From NCBI RefSeq assembly GCF_030816235.1, contig NZ_JAUSXT010000001.1, positions 1,860,001-1,924,000 of the forward strand: a stretch of 64,000 bases of DNA, read 5' to 3'. The notes below the pieces were generated by a model, which did not search any database, had not been told where the DNA came from, and saw only the letters and a list, made by a program, of their open reading frames with translations. The position numbers were made by a program, and so were the translations under genes. The first letter of the stretch is position 1. Each line of letters begins with the position of its first letter. Source of the stretch: Microbacterium sp. W4I4 (GTDB taxonomy: Bacteria > Actinomycetota > Actinomycetes > Actinomycetales > Microbacteriaceae). Positions 63,601 to 64,000 of the stretch are shown here, one piece after another.

Positions 63601-64000
63601 GGTCTTGAGCACGTCACGAGGCGGGGTCAGCGCAGTCTGCGGCAGGCCCGTGGTCTTGCCCGACTGGGCGATGCCGTTCACGAAGACCTCCGCGACGGTG
63701 TTGTCCGCCAGGAAGTTCATCGACAGCGCGAACTTTCCGGCATCCACACCGTCATCGAGCTGGAACTGGTAGCGGTAATACCAGTCGCCGGACGCGGGCC
63801 CCTGGGAGGGGTTCGCGATGGTCTCGCGCGAGATCCACTGCGCGTTGCCGTAGGGGCTGGCCGGCCAGGCACCCGGCGCCATGTTGCCGACGTTCGCGCG
63901 CGCCCAGCTGGTGTCTGCCGGCGGCGGGCTGACGGTTCCCGTGGCAGGGAGCATGGGCGAGACCTGCCAGTTCGCGTCCTTCGCGTTGTCCGGCAGGATG
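60667..64000 (-). CDS. LPQTG-anchored surface protein with seven DUF11 repeats (5' end outside)
   Basis: The frame is open from the right window edge, so the gene is partial; at least 1,110 residues are visible. An N-terminal non-repeat part (QWISRETIANPSQGP, YYRYQFQLDDG, AEVFVNG, NTIIVQIQSGPGFEGFLAQ) looks like a secreted binding domain. Then seven DUF11 repeats of about 115-125 residues each begin with patterns such as TKSASADDVQLGDTLTYTI and VVKTASESEVEPGETITYTV. The C-terminus is LPQTG (60763-60777), a hydrophobic helix and RRRREAI: a sortase-A cell-wall sorting signal. It should be covalently attached to peptidoglycan, probably as an adhesin or stalk. Ligand unknown. Confidence 0.88.
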   Translation of the reverse strand, partial: ILPDNAKDANWQVSPMLPATGTVSPPPADTSWARANVGNMAPGAWPASPYGNAQWISRETIANPSQGPASGDWYYRYQFQLDDGVDAGKFALSMNFLADNTVAEVFVNGIAQSGKTTGLPQTALTPPRDVLKTGSYYYGGFALENAAQTTLASDWKTGLNTIIVQIQSGPGFEGFLAQMRPSALCPQPAYTVTKSASADDVQLGDTLTYTIEVANTGNVPFTAETPATVVDDLTGVLDDAAYNGDAAVSFSGSTSSDAPTVSGAQLRWAGPLEVGETATITYSVTVRDRNVGDGSLDNTVVPGELGECVRCSTTTPVQSFSVVKSADATEVVTGDVITYTLSIRNTGKAPYTTADPAALTDDMSEVLDDASYNGDATGGAVFADPTLSWSGALAVGETRTITYSVTVGDASAGGDRRLNNAVITTNGGDCPAGTDNVACNVRIPSGAYTVVKTASESEVEPGETITYTVTVSNTGQVDYTAAEPASFKDDLSGVLDDAAYNGDATGGATLSGGTLSWEGALAVGETKTVTYSVTVNDPDLGDRNVRNAVRPASPGGVCEQVEDCITETAVRTLTLSKTSSATGPVQAGDVVTYTITARNSGTADYTAQDPASFEDDLSGVLDDAVYNDDVTGGASVAGSALTWAGPLAAGESVQIVYSVTVGAAGSGDGEIRNAVIGTVPGSTCDGDCITENPVRGYTLAKSSDPAGDVSPGQTVTYRVVVANVGAVDYTDADPASFTDDLSKVLDDATYNEDADGEAVVSGDVLSWTGELAAGESITITYSVTVNPVGQGDGILTNAVVPTGPGGDCDVCGTSNPVKAFAFEKLASTSVANPGDEVVYTITARNTGAAAYTAADPAVLTDDLSGVLDDAVYNGDATDGAVFTEPTLAWALELPVGATKTVTYTVTVGAHTTGDQHLRNVVSSPDPSGACTEPDGCFTDTPTRSFGVTKTASTDSVKPGEKVTYTVVVTNTGEAAYTDDSPAAFTDDMSAVLDDASFNDDATGGALYAAPRLTWAGPLEVGASATITYSVTVKAAGAGDGKLENVIVTPAGGNCLTGADDDACGTTTTVDRPGTLPQTGQEWNLVGLVGGAAALLAGLALILIRRRREAI

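Overview
The window is very GC-rich, densely coded and single-copy. It looks like chromosomal DNA of an actinobacterium of the Microbacteriaceae, most likely Microbacterium. That is an inference from four things: extreme third-position GC, the order ppa / tilS / hpt / ftsH / folE-folP-folB-folK-DUF3180, actinobacterial families such as DUF4192, DUF2207, DUF3180 and DUF6458, and the abundant word GGATGCC/GCATCC. I see no phage, plasmid, IS element or CRISPR array.

Region by region. 1-9.4 kb is an L-rhamnose catabolic locus: two sugar ABC permeases, mutarotase, isomerase, bifunctional rhamnulose-1-phosphate aldolase/dehydrogenase and rhamnulokinase, with an odd acyltransferase fusion and an aldo/keto reductase between them. 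Two promoters carry the same operator, TGAAACGATTCA. 9.5-24.2 kb is mixed housekeeping and envelope: an LCP protein, tRNA-Ser, an MFS/cyclic-nucleotide-domain protein, a HAD phosphatase, serS, a lipid kinase, a lipoprotein, cardiolipin synthase, DUF4192, lysS, a frameshifted DUF2207 protein and a DUF2520 protein.

24.3-40.3 kb is the most interesting part. It is read here as a locus for importing and salvaging peptides that contain D-amino acids (muropeptide-like). A minus-strand operon encodes a dipeptide/oligopeptide ABC importer (dppA-B-C-DF), an S66 LD-carboxypeptidase and a penicillin-binding-fold serine hydrolase. Next come a C39-like protein, an M20 peptidase, and a divergent operon with ATGA/GTGA-overlapping genes: a COG3375 GNAT, a SIS-domain protein without its HTH, an N-acylamino-acid racemase-type enolase, an M19 dipeptidase fused to a class-I glutamine amidotransferase domain, and a second serine hydrolase. 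GNAT + racemase + M20 matches the known D-to-L amino acid conversion pathway (N-succinylation, racemisation, desuccinylation).

40.4-50.7 kb is the conserved PH-domain / DUF3180 / folate / ftsH / hpt / tilS / ppa block. 50.7-54.4 kb has an M23 peptidase with a structured leader, a tRNA-Glu/Asp/Phe cluster and a hipBA toxin-antitoxin pair beside tRNA-Phe. 54.6-59.8 kb has a self-promoted MerR regulator with an MFS exporter, a NERD protein divergent from a dGTPase, and two small proteins. 59.9-64 kb has a CARDB/DUF11-like membrane protein and a sortase-anchored (LPQTG) surface protein with seven DUF11 repeats whose 5' end lies beyond the window.

Cutting across the regions is a REP-like repeat (GGGTCCCTGAGC...TCGAAGGG). 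It occurs between genes and twice inside genes, where it is translated (serS, folE). There are also several long perfect hairpins at gene boundaries.
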